Shown: positions 14,620 to 28,828, numbered from the stretch's first letter. The stretch: 64,000 nt of DNA from Talpa occidentalis (GCF_014898055.3 NW_023603184.1:120332615-120396614); one strand, 5' to 3'. Numbers and translations are program-made. The notes: generated from the letters alone by a model not told the origin.

Positions 14620-15576
14620 GGCTCTTCCATATCAAGGGTATCTGAATGAAGGTAGTTCCTGTCATTACTCAATTAAAATTGAGAAAGAGAAGAGAGTGCT
14701 CAGCACAGACCTATATACATAAAAGAAATCCAACAAATGTGTGTTGATTAGATCACAAAATTAGATTACAAATTCAAAAATAATGGTAAAAGTGATGAAA
14801 AGTTGCTAAATAAGAATATTGTGGCAGGCAGAGACAAATTTTAAAACTCTTTGTTGGGTTATATAACCTTTTCAAGTCTGTTCTGTCTCTATTAAGGAAA
14901 AAACCAGACAAACCTCATATAGCTATTTAGTTAGAATTTAATCTCCTTTTTCTTCTGCCTGGTCTGCGAAAGGGAAAGGGAAAATTATTGTTTATTGATT
15001 GCTTCCTCAGTGATGACAAGAACTTCAAAGATCACAGGAAGGTGGTTCAAATGAGCAACAGGACACTCCAGGCAGCTTTCTGCTCATAGCAATAATAAAT
15101 GCTATTTGTGGCAGTGGGTGGATTTTTAGCTCAAAGATACACTAGGAGAAATGAGGAGAAGAGAGTTAAATTTGTTGTTGCTGCGCACAAGACAGAAGCA
15201 AAGAGCAGTAAGTCAAGGGGTCCACAGTGACCACGATGGACAGCAGAGCATAGGCTCCCTCCTTCTACCCTGTGGCCACAAAAATCTTCCAGATTCTGAG
15301 ACCCTGGAGATGAGGGAAGACCCAGATATCATTGAAATTAGATTCCCTTCCTCCTCCATTTGGATGGAGTTTAGAGTTTGACAAGGTTGGTTTTAACAAA
15401 AAGCCTGGAGATTTTGGAACACCTGCACAATATGGCAAACCAATTGTCTCTTTCCATAGTACCAATACAATGCAAGTGACTCTGATTGTATAGAACTGAC
15501 CCTGAGAAATCTCCTATCATTTACCATGGGGAAATCTGTTTTATACATTGCTATCCTTCCTTATGTTTAAAAATGT
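14620..15576. other. Intergenic DNA
   Basis: No gene recognised; ordinary AT-rich sequence without clear repeat structure. Confidence 0.3.
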
Positions 15577-16890
15577 TAAAGGGGTATAATTACTTTTTAA
15601 TTACATTAATTGAAGTAACAGTGGTTTATAACACTGTATATGTTTTATGGGTATAGGTTTATGCCTCTTCAGATGTATGTTACCACACCATTCTCACCAC
15701 CAAAGCACCAATAATCCTTCTCCAAGGTCTACTGAAGCCCCTCCCTCTTTGCTTCCACCTACTCCCTCCTTTTCTGGCGACCTCAGTTCCACAGACACAT
15801 TTTAAGAGTTTGTTTTCTCTGTTCCTTTGTTTTGGGTTTTATATTCCATGTGTAAATAAAACAGTCAATATTTATCTTTTTCCTTCTGGCTTATTTCGTT
15901 TAGTATAATCACCTCCACTTCCATCCATATTGTTACAAGTGGCAAGATTACATCTCTTTTCATAGGTGAATAGCACTCCATTGTGTTTATATACTACATC
16001 TTCTCCATCTACTCATCTGCTCTTGGGTACTACGTTTGCTTCCATAGCTTGACTACTGCAAATAGTACTATAATGAATGTGTGTGTGTGTGCGTGTGTAT
16101 AGCTCCCTTTGAATGAGTGTTTTGTATTATTCAGGTAGGTATCTAGAAGATGATCACTGAATCATATGGTAGTTCTATTTTTAATATTTTGAGAAAATTC
16201 CATGCTATTTTCCATAGGACAGGACCAGTCTACATTCACACCAACAAAAGAAGGTTTCTTTTTCTCCACACCCTTGCCAACACATGTTTTTTATGGTCTT
16301 TTTGATATGAGCCATTTCACAGATGTAAGGTAGTATCTTATTGTGGTTCTGGTTGTCATTTCCCTGGCAATAAGCGATGAGCATTTTACCTGTCGGGCAT
16401 AAGTGATGACCAATGTGGGCATCTGTATGTCTTCTTTCAGGAAGTGTTTACTTAGCTCTTCTGCCCATTTTTTGACTGGGTTGTTTTCTTTTTGTTGAAT
16501 TATATAATTCTTTGCAGGTTTTGGATATTAGCACCTTGTTGAGTATATGATGTATGAATATCTTTGCCCATTCAGTAGTGTATCTTTTCATTTTAACAAT
16601 AGTTTCATTTGCTTTTTAGTTTGATACAGTTCAATTTGTTTATTTTTGCTTTTGTTTCACGTGCCATTGGGATGGAATCCCAAAAGATATCACTAAAGGC
16701 AATGTCATGGAATGTTGGCTTATGTTTTCTTCTGTATCTTGTGGGTTTTGGTCTTAAATCCACAGTCTTTGATTCATTTTGAATTAATTTTTATAGAGTA
16801 TGAGATAGTGGACTAGTTTCTTTCTTTTTGCATGTGGTTATATAATTTTCTCAATGTCATTTATTGAACAAATTTTCTAAAGGGGTATAA
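15577..16890 (-). mobile_element. Older 5'-truncated L1 with TSD
   Basis: Reverse complement carries the L1 ORF2 C-terminal region and 3' UTR (for example CCATTGTGTTTATATACTAC and ATTTATTGAACAAATTTTCT on the plus strand). Direct repeats TAAAGGGGTATAA at 15577-15589 and 16878-16890. Many substitutions and broken frames show it is older than the 35-41 kb copy. Confidence 0.87.
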
Positions 16891-17259
16891 AAATGAGGGA
16901 AAATAATCTTCCTCTGTTTAAAACATATTTTAGCTCTTTTCATGTCGTAAGGCCTAAGTAAGCCAATTCTAGAAGCCTACGCTGTAATGAAAGAAGGTCA
17001 AGTGTTGCCATCCTTCTTTGACAGCACTTGCTCTCAAGCTCAGCCTGACCTATTGTCTCTGTTTTTGTAAGGTCTTCATTATTACCTCTCTCCTATGATC
17101 TCTGATCTGGTCCCTCTTTCTCCCTGCTACTAGCCTTCCCCTGAAACATGGATACCATCATTCTGGGTAGGAAAAGAGGGGCAATCAAGCACATACTTTT
17201 CAATCTTGCCCAATATGCGAGCAATTTCTCTTGCAACTAAGATAAAGAAGTATAGGGGA

Positions 17260-17561
17260 GGGCCTCCCCGGTGGCGCAGTGGTTGAGCGCTGGGTTGCGA
17301 AGCTGCCCGCAGCCTCTGCAGTGCAGGTTCGATCCCCGGCTGCTCCCGGGCGCCACCGGAGGAGGGTCCCGCATGGCGCACAGACCTCTCCTGCCACCCG
17401 CTGCTCCCCTCAGCAGTGTGCTTCGGTCCTTCTGCCTGCTCTGCTCCCCGCTCTGGCTCTGGTGAATTCTCTCACCCTCCCGCGCTTCTGACTGTACCCA
17501 GTGCTTGTATAAATAAATAATAAAAATAAATCTTAAAAAAAAAAAACTTAAAAAAAAAAAA
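17260..17561 (+). mobile_element. tRNA-derived SINE (young long form)
   Basis: Full unit with A-box-like and B-box (GGTTCGATCCC) motifs, CGGAGGAGGGTCCC, and a complex A-rich tail with internal TAAATAAATAAT. Imperfect flanking repeat AGTATAGGGG / AGGATAGGGG at 17249-17258 and 17561-17570. Confidence 0.9.
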
Positions 17562-18259
17562 GGATAGGGGGCAAAAGGTAGAAACCGTAATAATCATGCT
17601 TAATCTGAAGCCAGTTCACAGAATCAGAGCAAGAAAATAGACATCTGGGTTCACACAGTTTATATTTAGAATAAGATATAAACTGAACTCTCAGCCAGGT
17701 TTCTAAAACACTCTGTCATCTCAGTTCACACTGGTACCTTCAAAGTCATAATAGAAGAGCAAAGATTTTTTCAACAAATATACAGAAGGCTAAATCATTT
17801 CTTAGGTCTCCACAGCTTTTCAGCAGGAAGGCTGCTTTTGTGGCAGAGAGCCTGAGATGGCTGGCAACACATTTGGTTTTGCAACTGACCCTGTAGCAGA
17901 GACAACAGTAGTCGGACTGCTAAAGAAAAGTTTGCTAGCATCACATCCATATCTAGTGGCTTCTTGATAAAAAGGTAAAATCTAAACTCTTGTCCATATA
18001 AAAATGTCCTCAATATGACCCAATTCTGCCACTCTAGTCATTTAACTTCTTTAGTGATTATCACCCACTATTATACCTCAGTGCCTTTGAACTTGCTGGG
18101 GCTTCTGTAATCCTTGAGTGCAATCAGAACTTCTCTCTATCCTTCAAGGCTCACCTTAAATTTCACTTCTGAAAAAAAAAAACAACTCAATTCACATAAA
18201 CAGTTCTTACATACACAGAGTAGACAGACAGGTCACAAATGCTTTCAGAATTAGTAATT

Positions 18260-18520
18260 TTTTAAAGATTTATTTATTTATGCATACAAGAACTGGGGCA
18301 CAGGCCAGAGATGTGGGTGGGTGAGAGGATTCACCAGAGACAGAGTGGGAAAAAGAACAGGCAGACTGACACTGCTGAGGGGAGCAGTGGGTGAGACAGA
18401 AGAGGTCTGCTGTGCTATGTGGGTTTTTCCCTGGCTAGCCGGGGAGTAAACTCATGCTGCAGAGGCTGTGGATAGCTTCACAGTGCTGTTCTTAAACCCT
18501 TGCACCATCAGGGAGGCCCA
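18260..18520 (-). mobile_element. tRNA-derived SINE (long form)
   Basis: Imperfect direct repeats AGAATTAGTAATT (18247-18259) and AGAATTAATAATT (18521-18533). Diverged, with the head at the right (GGGCCTCCCTGATGG on the minus strand). Confidence 0.87.
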
Positions 18521-18844
18521 AGAATTAATAATTCTTTAGATAAAATGTGGGTATAGATTCTTACCAGAATCTTTTACATTTCCATTTTTATTGTTCACCT
18601 AAAAATTTACATAATTTTATATTTTGGTAAAGGAGAAGAGATAACTGAAGGTGACCAAATAAATATGTGTTGATATGACATGAGTATTTAATAGAACAGT
18701 AAAGTATAAACTAATAGTCAATCTAGCTGTTGCACACTAACGGAAACTGGGGAGCATGTAATGTTTTTATGCCCACACACCTTTCTATTTAAATTGTTCT
18801 GGAGTTGAAGACACAAGCAAGAAACATGGGCAGTCACCAAAAGA

Positions 18845-19022
18845 GGAAAACAACGAGTTCTTCCCAGTTACCAGACAGATTGTGACCCTGTCCACACCTT
18901 GATTTGGGTTTAGTGACACTAACTTCATACTGGCATCCAGAACTGTGAGAGATAAATTTTTGTTGTTTTAAGTCACCTACTTTGGGGTAATTTGTTACAA
19001 TAGCCAAGGAAGCTACTACAAG
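18845..19022 (+). repeat. Old MaLR-type LTR fragment
   Basis: TTGTTGTTTTAAGTCACCTA followed by GGGGTAATTTGTTACAATAG is the typical 3' end of mammalian MLT1/MaLR LTRs. Non-coding, diverged; called from recalled consensus. Confidence 0.6.
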
Positions 19023-19138
19023 ACATGTAAAGATACCAGGTCAATCACAAAAGAGGAAGACCCATCACTCACCAAACTGCTTTGTCTTCTACTAAATAGA
19101 CTGCACGTATTCTGAACAGAACTAGAAGCTGGATCTAA

Positions 19139-19413
19139 TTTTTTTTTCTTTTTTTAAATATTTATTTATTTATGCATATAAGAACTGGGGTACAGGCCAG
19201 AGGTGTGGGGGGTGGGAGGATCCACCAGAGACAGAGTGGGGAACAGAACAGGCAGACTGACTGAAATACACTGCTGAGGGGAGCAGTGGGCGAGTCAGGA
19301 GAGGTCTGCTGCACCATGTGTGTAGCTCCCTGCCTGGGGATTGAACTCGTGCTGCAGTGGCTGTGGATTGCTTCATAAGTTGCATCTTAACCCCTTGCGC
19401 CACCAAGGAGGCC
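19139..19413 (-). mobile_element. tRNA-derived SINE (long form)
   Basis: Direct repeats CTGGATCTAA at 19129-19138 and 19414-19423. Head at the right end, T-rich tail at the left. Confidence 0.87.
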
Positions 19414-19690
19414 CTGGATCTAAATTCTTTATTCCCTTCCAAGAAAGGTGGAACTTCTTCTGTCACCCAATTCATAATATAAAAGATATTTGGATTGAAA
19501 CGTCTATTATAAACCCAAGGTTTTATATAAAACTATCCTTTAAAATGTCTTTTTAATAAAAAATGAATACATTTTCATCTTAGACTAGTAAATTAGGTAA
19601 AACCTAATCCAAGAATCACATAGTTTTGTAATGAACCACATATTTTAACCTATTAATAAAATTAAGTGTCTGGAAAAAAAAACACATTCT

Positions 19691-20545
19691 TAAAATAACT
19701 ACCTATCTTCTTGATCCAGTCATCTAGTTTTGGGCGTTTGGGTTGTTTCCAGGTTTTACCTATTGTAAATAGTGCTGCAATAAACATAGGGGTACAGGTG
19801 CTCTTTTAAATTCAATGTTTTTGTGTCCTTTGGGTAGATACCCAGGAGTGGAATTGCAGGGTCATATGGTAGTTCCATTTTTAGTAGACTGAGGAACCTC
19901 CAGACAGCTTTCCATAGTGGTTGGACCATTTTGCCCTCCCACCACATCCTCGCCAACATTTGTTGTTTGTTTGTTTTTTTGATATGTGCCATTCCTACTG
20001 GTGTAAGGTGGTATCTCAGTGTGGTTTTGATTTGCATTTCCCTGATTATAAGGGCTGTTGAACATTTTTGCTGATGCTTGTTGGCCATTTGCATTTCCCA
20101 CAATGGAATATTATTCAGCAATCAAAAAAGATAAACTCATGCTATTCGCAGCAACATGGATGGAGCTAAAAGGAATTATGCTCAGTGAAATAAGCCAGAA
20201 GGAAAAAGAAAAATACTGGATGGTTTCACTTATAACAGGAATATAGGGAAACCAAATAAGACATCAGTGTAAAAAAAAAAATAACAGTACAAAACACAAC
20301 AAAGCAAAAATGGACAATTATAAATCAGAGACACACTGCAGGGGAGGAGGCAGAAGAGGGATCTGAGAGAGGGAGGGAGGAGTACAGAGGACTGAGGTGA
20401 TGGTGCACAGGTGCACTGAGGAAGGAAATTCTATGGGGACTACACCTGAGGGGATTGGGGGAAGCAAATATTGTTTAAAAATGATCAATGATGTAAAAAG
20501 AAAAATGCATTAAAAATAAATTTAAAAAAATAAAATAACTACCTA
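19691..20545 (+). mobile_element. L1 insertion with 5' inversion (twin priming) and TSD
   Basis: Bases 19706-20098 are L1 ORF2 3' sequence in reverse orientation, and 20099-20530 are the following L1 sequence in forward orientation, ending in an A-rich tail. The two pieces are nearly contiguous in the L1: the inverted part ends at GACTGGATCAAGAAGA and the forward part resumes at CACAATGGAATATTATTCAG, so only about ten bases are lost at the switch. Direct repeats TAAAATAACTACCTA at 19691-19705 and 20531-20545 enclose both. No functional frame. Confidence 0.92.
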
Positions 20546-21180
20546 AATTTCCCTGCGTATTTTGTATGATAAAGGGAGCAGCTTCAGAGAAGGAAAAAAC
20601 TGAGGACAATTTATCAATAAATGGGTATTTCTTTGGATATTTTGAAAATTATGAGTAAATGATTCTTACTGCTAGTCCTCAATTGTGAGCTCTAAAATAG
20701 AGCCAGGGAGATTTTATCATAAAAACAAAAACCAATAAACCAGCAACCCCTCTTTCCTCAAAATCAAACTAATCCTGCCCCCTATCCCAAGCAACAATAG
20801 TCAGTTCCTAGTCTTCTGGAGCTCCTTAGTACTCTAGGTATATACAATGATACCCAATTATTTTAAACAAAAAAGAATAGCAGACTTGATTTTCTTTCCC
20901 TTCAAAGTATATTCTGTAATTCTGGCATTGAGAAAATCCATGACAAGTCTCAAGAGCAGAGAATATTTCACCTGAATCCTACAAAAATAATGTGCTTCAA
21001 GTGGTAGTACGAACATTCTCGATTTCTGGTAAAATAGTACATTAGGTTGTTCTTCAAAAATTCTACTTTAAAAAATCAGGTTACTTGAAGATTTGTGATT
21101 GAGTTGTAGAAGCATTTTATATATTCTGAAAAATACATCCATTGTCAGAAATAACTTTCTCTGAGCTTTGCCTGTTTTTT
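20546..21180. other. Intergenic DNA
   Basis: No gene or clear repeat recognised. Confidence 0.3.
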
Positions 21181-21500
21181 TTTTTAATGATGCCTTTTGA
21201 TGAGCAGAAGTCATTGTGAACCATTCCATAAATTTTAACAAATGTATATGGTTATGTAACTACCATTACCATCAAGATTTAGAACATTTTCATCACCCTC
21301 AAAATCCCCTCAAGTCCCTTTGTAAAACACTTTCCTGTTTTCTGTCTCCACAGTTTTTCCTTTTCCTGAAGTGGAATCCTATAGTGTGTTATCTTTCACT
21401 TAGCATAATGCATTTGAAATTAATCATTATTTCATTTATTAGTTGTTCACTCCTTTGCTGGCCTACTAGTATTCTATTTTATGGATGTGGCATGCTATTT
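21180..21500 (-). repeat. Old L1-like fragment
   Basis: The plus strand resembles the reverse complement of old L1 3' regions (ATGGTTATGTAACTACCATT, TTTTTCCTTTTCCTGAAGTG, CTTTCACTTAGCATAATGCA). Heavily diverged. Confidence 0.45.
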
Positions 21501-24500
21501 CTTAGTAGCCATGTGATATTCTGACCAAAAAACTATATTTGGAACCCCCTCAAGTTGGGAAAGAGAGGAGGGGGGAGAACCCTTTCTAAATAAAAAGCAG
21601 AATTTCTTTTGTTTCTTTTCCCTTCTTCCTCATGGAATGGAATAATCATGCAGCTACCATTTTGTTTGAAAGCCAAATATTAAAGATGGAAAATACATGG
21701 GATAGGAGATTTAGTTCTTAATGATTCCATGATGTCTTATCCTGTACTTGTACCTGAAGATTTGATTAAGCAACTGTTGTCATCTTTTCTGTTTCTTGCA
21801 AACTAATCCTAACTGAAACAGTTTGTGTGCCTGTGTGGGTGGGAGGGAGAATGGGTGTCTGTGGGATATGGTTAGAGAAGGCTGGAAACCTAGATTGGCC
21901 ATATTATCTGGACTGAATTCTACAGAATGTGGGAGAAGATTAAAAGGTTTTGGAAGAAAGTGATAATGCTAAATTGATATTTAAAAAAAAAGATGAATGG
22001 GAACATAATGTATAAGCTAGAAGGGTAGTTGGTGAGACAAAGAAAGGGAGATCATTTGGGAAGCTGTCGTAAAATTTGGAACACTAGTCATAATGGCCTA
22101 AACTAGGATGGGAGCTAGACAGGAGTGGACCAGTGTAAGAGTAACCCTAAAGTGGTTGACACTCTAGGTGTTAGCAAGTAATTGGATATGGCAGACAAGG
22201 GAGAATTATCAAAATGAATGGATTTTCAACTTGAGTAAATGGGAGGGTACAATAGAAATTCAGAAACTAAAAAGAATTGTTAAGAGGGGGAAATTGTCAT
22301 GTTAAATTTCAATTGTGAGTTGAAACCGGGTTTTTTCTAGCTTGGGGAAAACTAGAGAGTCAAAAGCCAAGAAGAAGTACCTACCGTTTCTCAGGCACCT
22401 ACTATGTGTCAGGTGCTCTGGTTCTATTATCTCCTTTATCCCTCACCCCAAGTTTGCAAGATATTATTAGCTATAATTTATGGATGAGGATGAAGTCTCA
22501 GAGAGGCTAGATGTATTGTTATTGACTAGGAGATAGACATGAAACAGAGGGACCAAGTCTGCTCAACTCGGTGAATCATCCAAGAACATTACAATGAAGG
22601 CAGAGTTAGATGAAATCTCCAAGTATAGAAAGATTAACAAGGAAGACGGCGAGCAAATCATTGGGAAACAATTTTTTTCAAGGCAAAAGGAATAACAAGT
22701 AAGGTCAGAAAAGATTTTCATAGAGAATAGGAGGTGAACTAATATTACATATTACAAGTCTTCACTGGAAAAAACTCTGTTCCTTAGACAATCTGGCTTG
22801 AATTCTAACACAGACAAATTGCTTAGTTTCCCTGAGACTATTTCCTTTCTTACATTGTGAGAATAATATTCCTCCCTCTGAAGGTTTTTATGGAGAATGA
22901 GATGAGAATCTGAATGTGAATGTGTCTGGCGTAGATTCTGGTACACAAGGTACTCACTGAAGGTTTGCTAAAAGAATAAGGTACAGTGACAAGACAGTCT
23001 GTGCAAACCCCACAGTGTGTTCTAGAATGTTCTGATTTTAAAAATTGCTTATACCTTTTCATTTTCTTTTGTTTCTTTTTCTTCAAAATTGAATAGTAGC
23101 TCATATTTCTGATTAAGGATGTCAGTCAATTGCACTTAGTACCTAAAGATCTCACGGCATTATAGTCTCAGAACAATAAACATTTTCAAAAAGTTAACTT
23201 TAAACTGTAAAGTACTGTCACAGATGAATGAACAAAATTGAGACAAAATATCTATTTTCTACTCTCTCCCTTGTAGTTGTGACTGGAGATAATGATAATT
23301 AAGATAGGCATTGACTGGCAGCATCTTCAGAAATGTTAAAATTGTATTCAAGATACCCTCTGCATCACAGGAATCAGGCATAGAGTTAAGGTAAAATCAA
23401 ACACAGCAAGATAATAGTAATCTATTCTGACCAAAACCCTCATTTTTTGCTTCTAGGATAATGTAAATATAGATATTAGAAACTTATCAAAGTCAAGTTA
23501 AAAGAGTTACAAAACGCATTCTTGGATTCTCCAAAAAGGGTTATGTACAATCTACCTGGTAAACAAGAAAACAGATCATTGAAGTGTAGGAGGAAAAAAA
23601 TTATTTTCATGTTTTTAAAAAATTAGTGCCCTAATATTCTAGTATGGATTGATATAAATGCTCAGCCTTTATCATAGCTGGTCACTACGGGACATATTTT
23701 GAGAAGAGTGGTAATTTTACAGCATGTAGGAAGATAACAGGGTACCCCACTAGTTGGTTTTATTTGCATGTTCACTTTAAGCATATTGTAACACTGAAGT
23801 ACTTGCAAGCCAGTTAAACAATTCATAGATTGTGTTATTATTACGTTATCTAGTTTTAACATAACTGTCACAAAACGAGTAAGTGGCTAAAAAAATACTC
23901 TTTACAAGAAACTATTCCTTAAAATATAAAAACAGTGAATTATAAGGTTTTGTTTTCAATAACCTTCTAATTATATCTTTGCAGTTCCAGTGAAGTGTTA
24001 TATTGTTTTAGTCAAATCCAAACTCTAGTACCTAGATCACACTGTTTTTCTCTTAAACTTCCATAGTTCTTTCTTGATCAGGATAGCATGAATACTACAT
24101 GCAAAAAGTAAACTCATTGTATTTCTGTTGGGCACAGTATATATCTTACAGAATAATTTGATATTGAAGAATAAATTCATTTATGTATTTAACCAATGAA
24201 CACATACCTCTGCCGAGCTTGAAGCTTCATTTACACAGTATTCCACAATTTAAGCAGACCTAGAAAGTCTATGAAATTTCTTTCTCTAAACATATTCAAG
24301 AGAAAAGTAAATCATTAAAGAGATTTTTTAACTCAATTTGATTTTATATAATTTTGCTTGAGTACTGTCACAACTCTAACTCATACGCAGTATTAAATAT
24401 TTATTAAACATACCTCAATTAACATCATTACGCTACCATACACAGTGAAAAGGATTCTGCATTTGTTGCTAGGCTGACCTTGATGTAAGTAAAAGGGAAA

Positions 24501-24525
24501 TTATCTCAGTGGAGCTGAGCTATTC
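21500..24525. other. Intergenic DNA with scattered ancient repeats
   Basis: No gene found. A MIR-like element lies at about 22385-22600. The rest is AT-rich unique-looking DNA; the short open frames here have no recognisable features. Confidence 0.35.
22385..22600 (+). repeat. MIR-like ancient SINE
   Basis: CAGGCACCTACTATGTGTCA, then CTTTATCCCTCACCCCAAG, then TATGGATGAGGATGAAGTCT and CAGAGAGGCTAGATGTATTG, in MIR order. Confidence 0.6.
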
Positions 24526-24529
24526 ATAT

Positions 24530-24860
24530 GAGCCCTCTAAACAGGCATCTAATGGTCAGAGACAGAGGAAGTTTAAGAAACTCAAAATGTGAAAGGAATT
24601 CTGTTGGTCTGAAAGAAGCAAACTGCCATTTTGTTGAGGGCCACTTAGTAAGGAATGGCATGGGAAAGAGCTGGGTGCTTACTGAGCACAGCCAACAAGA
24701 AAACAGGAACATCAGAATGAGTCTCAGGACAGTAGTCCTGGTTGATATCTTGATTTCAGAAAGTGTAATTATAAGCAGAGAACATAATTGGTCTGTGCCC
24801 AGAATTGTGAGCAAATAAATAGGCATTAAGATGTTAAATTTTCTAATTTGCTATGCAGCA
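24530..24860 (+). repeat. Old MaLR-type LTR fragment
   Basis: Contains AACTGCCATTTTGTTGAGGG, CAGCCAACAAGAAAACAGGA and AGAATTGTGAGCAAATAAAT in the order expected for an MLT1-like LTR. The open frames that cross it look incidental. Confidence 0.55.
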
Positions 24861-25846
24861 ATTAAAAATATATATGCAAATATGCACACATGTATATATA
24901 CACACACAAATAGAGATAAAGAGGTATGGAAAAGGAGCATGAAATGGGAATTGAGAGGATAAAAACTAGTGAGAAAAGCCAATTATGAAGCTTTCATATT
25001 ATATATTCCAGTGGTCTCCAAATTGGGATGGTTTCAAGATAATCCTGTAGGTATCTAAGGAAAATATTAAAACTTCTAGTTGCATATTTCTTTTTACCTT
25101 ATTTCTTACCTTTTGGGGGTATACTTAAAAACATACACAAGGTTACCATATGTAGATATTACATAAATGTTCATATATTTAGAGAAGCTGGTTAAATAGT
25201 TTAGAAAACGTTGTTCTAATCAATGCATCAGAAGACTCTTGTCCCTTGATGTTTGTCCTACCTCATTTTATTCCTCTCATTTGTTCTATAAGGCTTAGAT
25301 CTATATAAAATTCTCCAATTATTTAGTGTCTCTTGTGGCACCTTGTAATCTCATGGACAGTCTTTCTAATTGCTTCTGGGAGCCCTAGAAAGTTAATTTT
25401 ATTGACTAAAGCAATGTTTAAGAATTACTATTTGGGGCACTTGTTAAAACAATGTCAGATTTCTTCTCTGCCTATCAAATTTAGTAATTGTAGGGTGCCC
25501 TGGTAATCTGTTTACAAACAATGTCTATATCACTCTTGTTTTCATGAAAATTGGGAAACTAGACATTCAAGATTATACATCAAGCTAGCATAAGGAAAGT
25601 AGAAAGCACGTCTCCGGGAGAAACAACTGCAATTCCATCAAATAGAATGGGAACCATGAAATGTCAATTCACATGTACATGAGGCGTTACAGAACATCAA
25701 GTTAGGAAATACTAGAATTTATCTATTATCAAAATTTATATCCTTCAGATTTCTGAAATGCTAGACAGAGATATTTCCTGAGACATATTGTTGCAAGTAT
25801 GTGACCTGGTATACAATCTCTGACCCACATGTTTTTGTTCACCAAA

Positions 25847-25852
25847 TTTATT
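25847..25852 (-). terminator. Candidate PGAP1 poly(A) signal
   Basis: AATAAA on the minus strand, followed about 15 bp later by AAAACATGTGGGTCAGAG. Chosen because the UTR-like sequence ends near here; not unique. Confidence 0.3.
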
Positions 25853-28828
25853 GTTGAACACTCAAAACATCAAATTATGGCAGACAGGTTAAAAAGAAAG
25901 CACCAAAAATTGCTACACATTAATACCTGAGCAGAGACTGAAGGCAAATATTCATCTATTAAACCTTACACCATAATATTGAAACACAGATAAAAACACA
26001 ACACTCGACAGAGTACAATAAACAGCACTTTTTTTGTGAATTACAACCAGTTAAATGCAATGTTAATTACCCCATACAAAAAAAATGCAAAAAAATTTAC
26101 ACATAAATGTATTTAATACACCATACATTGTACAAATTCTGGAGGAGAACATGCATACTTAAATGGAAAGATATGCAAGGTGACAATTATTTTTCAGAAT
26201 ATAATATTAGACAAGTTCCTTTGCACTGTTAAGTACTGTTACTATGCACTGTATTTTTCAGATGAGAACAAAATTATCAATTTGCAAATAAATGATTACT
26301 GAGTCTATCTCAGAATAAGACATAGCTTTTCCTCTACAAACTTATAACCATAATACACAAACTAATGCAGGTTAATAGCTATGTATTTTAATTTATAACA
26401 TAACCTTATCCAAACTACTTCCATCTCAATTTGACCATGCTTAAGGAAAAACATGTTTTCTTTCTACACATTTTTAGAGAAACCTATATTTTGGGGGGAG
26501 AGGTAGTGGAGGTGAAATGGGAAGAGAGAAATGTGTTGAGTTTGTGTTCAAAGTTGAAACTGAAAAATATACAACAAATTCTGAATACACATCTTTTAGA
26601 AGAGACCTGGATTGTCACATAAATGGAATAATTTGCTTTAATAGAAATTATATCTGCTCTTTGAAATAATCACAGTAAAAGCCACAAATCTTTACATTAA
26701 ACAAATTAGAGCCAGTTCTCCCTTAATAGCTTAAAAATAGAAAGAAAAAAGGGAGGGAAATAAGGTTTAAAAATATACTACATGAATCTGATTTTACTTT
26801 AATTACTGAAAATCATTGTTGGGTAATCTGACTTTGTTTGATATATAAATACACAAGCTTCAATATAGTTCTTAGGGAAAAAGTACAGGTCTTAAGGAAT
26901 AGTTCATATCTTTGACAAAGTACTCATTAAAAGGACAAGTACATTTGAAGAGAAGTTTTCCCATGTGTAATAAGGTCAGAACGTAAGTACCACCACCTTC
27001 TCCTAAAATAAATTTCAGAAAATGTAAGTCAATTTAATTTGAAATGAGAACTCTGGAAATTAAAAGAAGTCTCTAGAGCAATAGTTCCAAAAACACTAAG
27101 GGGAATGAATACTGGTCAACTTTTATTTTAGAACTTTACTTCAAAGAAAAAGATTTAGAGCCAAATTGAGAAGACCACCCATTATCAAATATAATAGGTA
27201 CAAAATTGCAGGGCATTCCTTCATCATTTTAAGGCACAATCTATTTTATCCCAAACGACTATAAGTTCAAGGTCACAGTGATAACACACACTCAATTTTG
27301 GTCTGGTTTCTCATCGGTACATTGCTACATTTATAGTTAGTCATAAGTTTAAGAAACTGTAAAACAATCACTTCAAAATAACTTTTAAGTCATTTTTATA
27401 TTTCTTAAAATGTAAATATACAATTTTCTAATTTATATACAGTAAAAATTGGAGTTTTTTTCCTCTTTATAGTAGAGAATAAGGTTATCTCTACCAAAAT
27501 ACCAACAAATATATATTTGATTATATACAAAGCATGGTTGTGTTAAATACAGGCATCTCCTACTACTTAGGATGAAATCATTCAACACAAAGGACAAACT
27601 CATTCCCAAATACAATGTCCACTGAAATTTTAGGGTTATACATCATCTTTTCACTAATTTCATCCAAAGTCCCCATCAGATAGTTAGATAAAGTATCACT
27701 AAATCAAGGCGAAAAATTTTAGTATTTGGCTTTCTGTTACCTCTTAACTTTCAAGGGTACTTATGCAAACTACATCAATTATCGGGCACAGAAACAGTAA
27801 GTCACATTAAATGATGAAAACGGCTATAATATGAGGGACTGAAATTCCCTTTGAGAATTTCTAAAAAGGAGAAATTAAAGAATCTCAATCATAAAACATA
27901 TGCTTTTGATAATATTTACTTATGTGTACTACTTTAGGTTCTAGTGGATAATTTTCTTCTATGAGACATGTCACTATATAAAGGGACTGGATGGAAATAT
28001 GTAAACAAAAGAAATTCCACAATAAACTTCCTATTACATAAATGAGAGACACCCGTACTAAAAATGATCTGTGCAAAAAATACTTAAGGTTTTACATCAC
28101 AAAACAAATCTGAAGGAAGGTAACTTCAATTAATTACTTATTATTGCTGGGTTTACCCAATAAAATAAGAGAACATTTTCCACAAATCAGAAAAAATAGA
28201 ATATACTATGGTATAAGTCTTAAATATTTTCAAACAAAAATTAAGGTATGGAATATAAGTTTTGATCACTTACAAATTTAATATACATCCTAGATGAAAA
28301 ACACTGAAAAGATTAGTTTTGCTTTAATCCCAATATACTAGAAAAGTTCATTGGCACAAATATCAAGAGGTATTTTATAGTTTTGTTTAGCTTTGGTGGC
28401 AAAGTGTATTTTGCTAACCATATAAATACAGTTAATTTTCCAATGTAGAATTTTATGTTAAAAAGGAATTTAAACATATTTTCTCTGAAAAAAGGGATGT
28501 AAGAAGTTCAATTAAAATTCAAAACAAGTATAACATGAAATACAAAACATTCCTATTATTTAGGCTTTTGAACTGTTAATAGTTCTATGGTTTGTCTATA
28601 AATCTTTTGTTAGGAACATTACTACTAAATCATATTAAAAACCAAAATAACACTAAAAGAATAGCATATGAACTTTACAAAAATGGCTACTTTTAGACTG
28701 CTTACCAAGACTAGTATCCAAATATGCAAACAAATGTTTAACACTAATCAAAATACACCAAAGATACAGTTTTCATAAGTGTTCAAAGTTACAATGTACA
28801 GAATGAACACAGAATAATTCTGACACAT

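Noticed and set aside
24528..24826. Gene in intergenic DNA (frames of 96 and 100 codons on opposite strands)
   Set aside because: The stretch looks like an old MaLR LTR; no start context, splice sites or domain.
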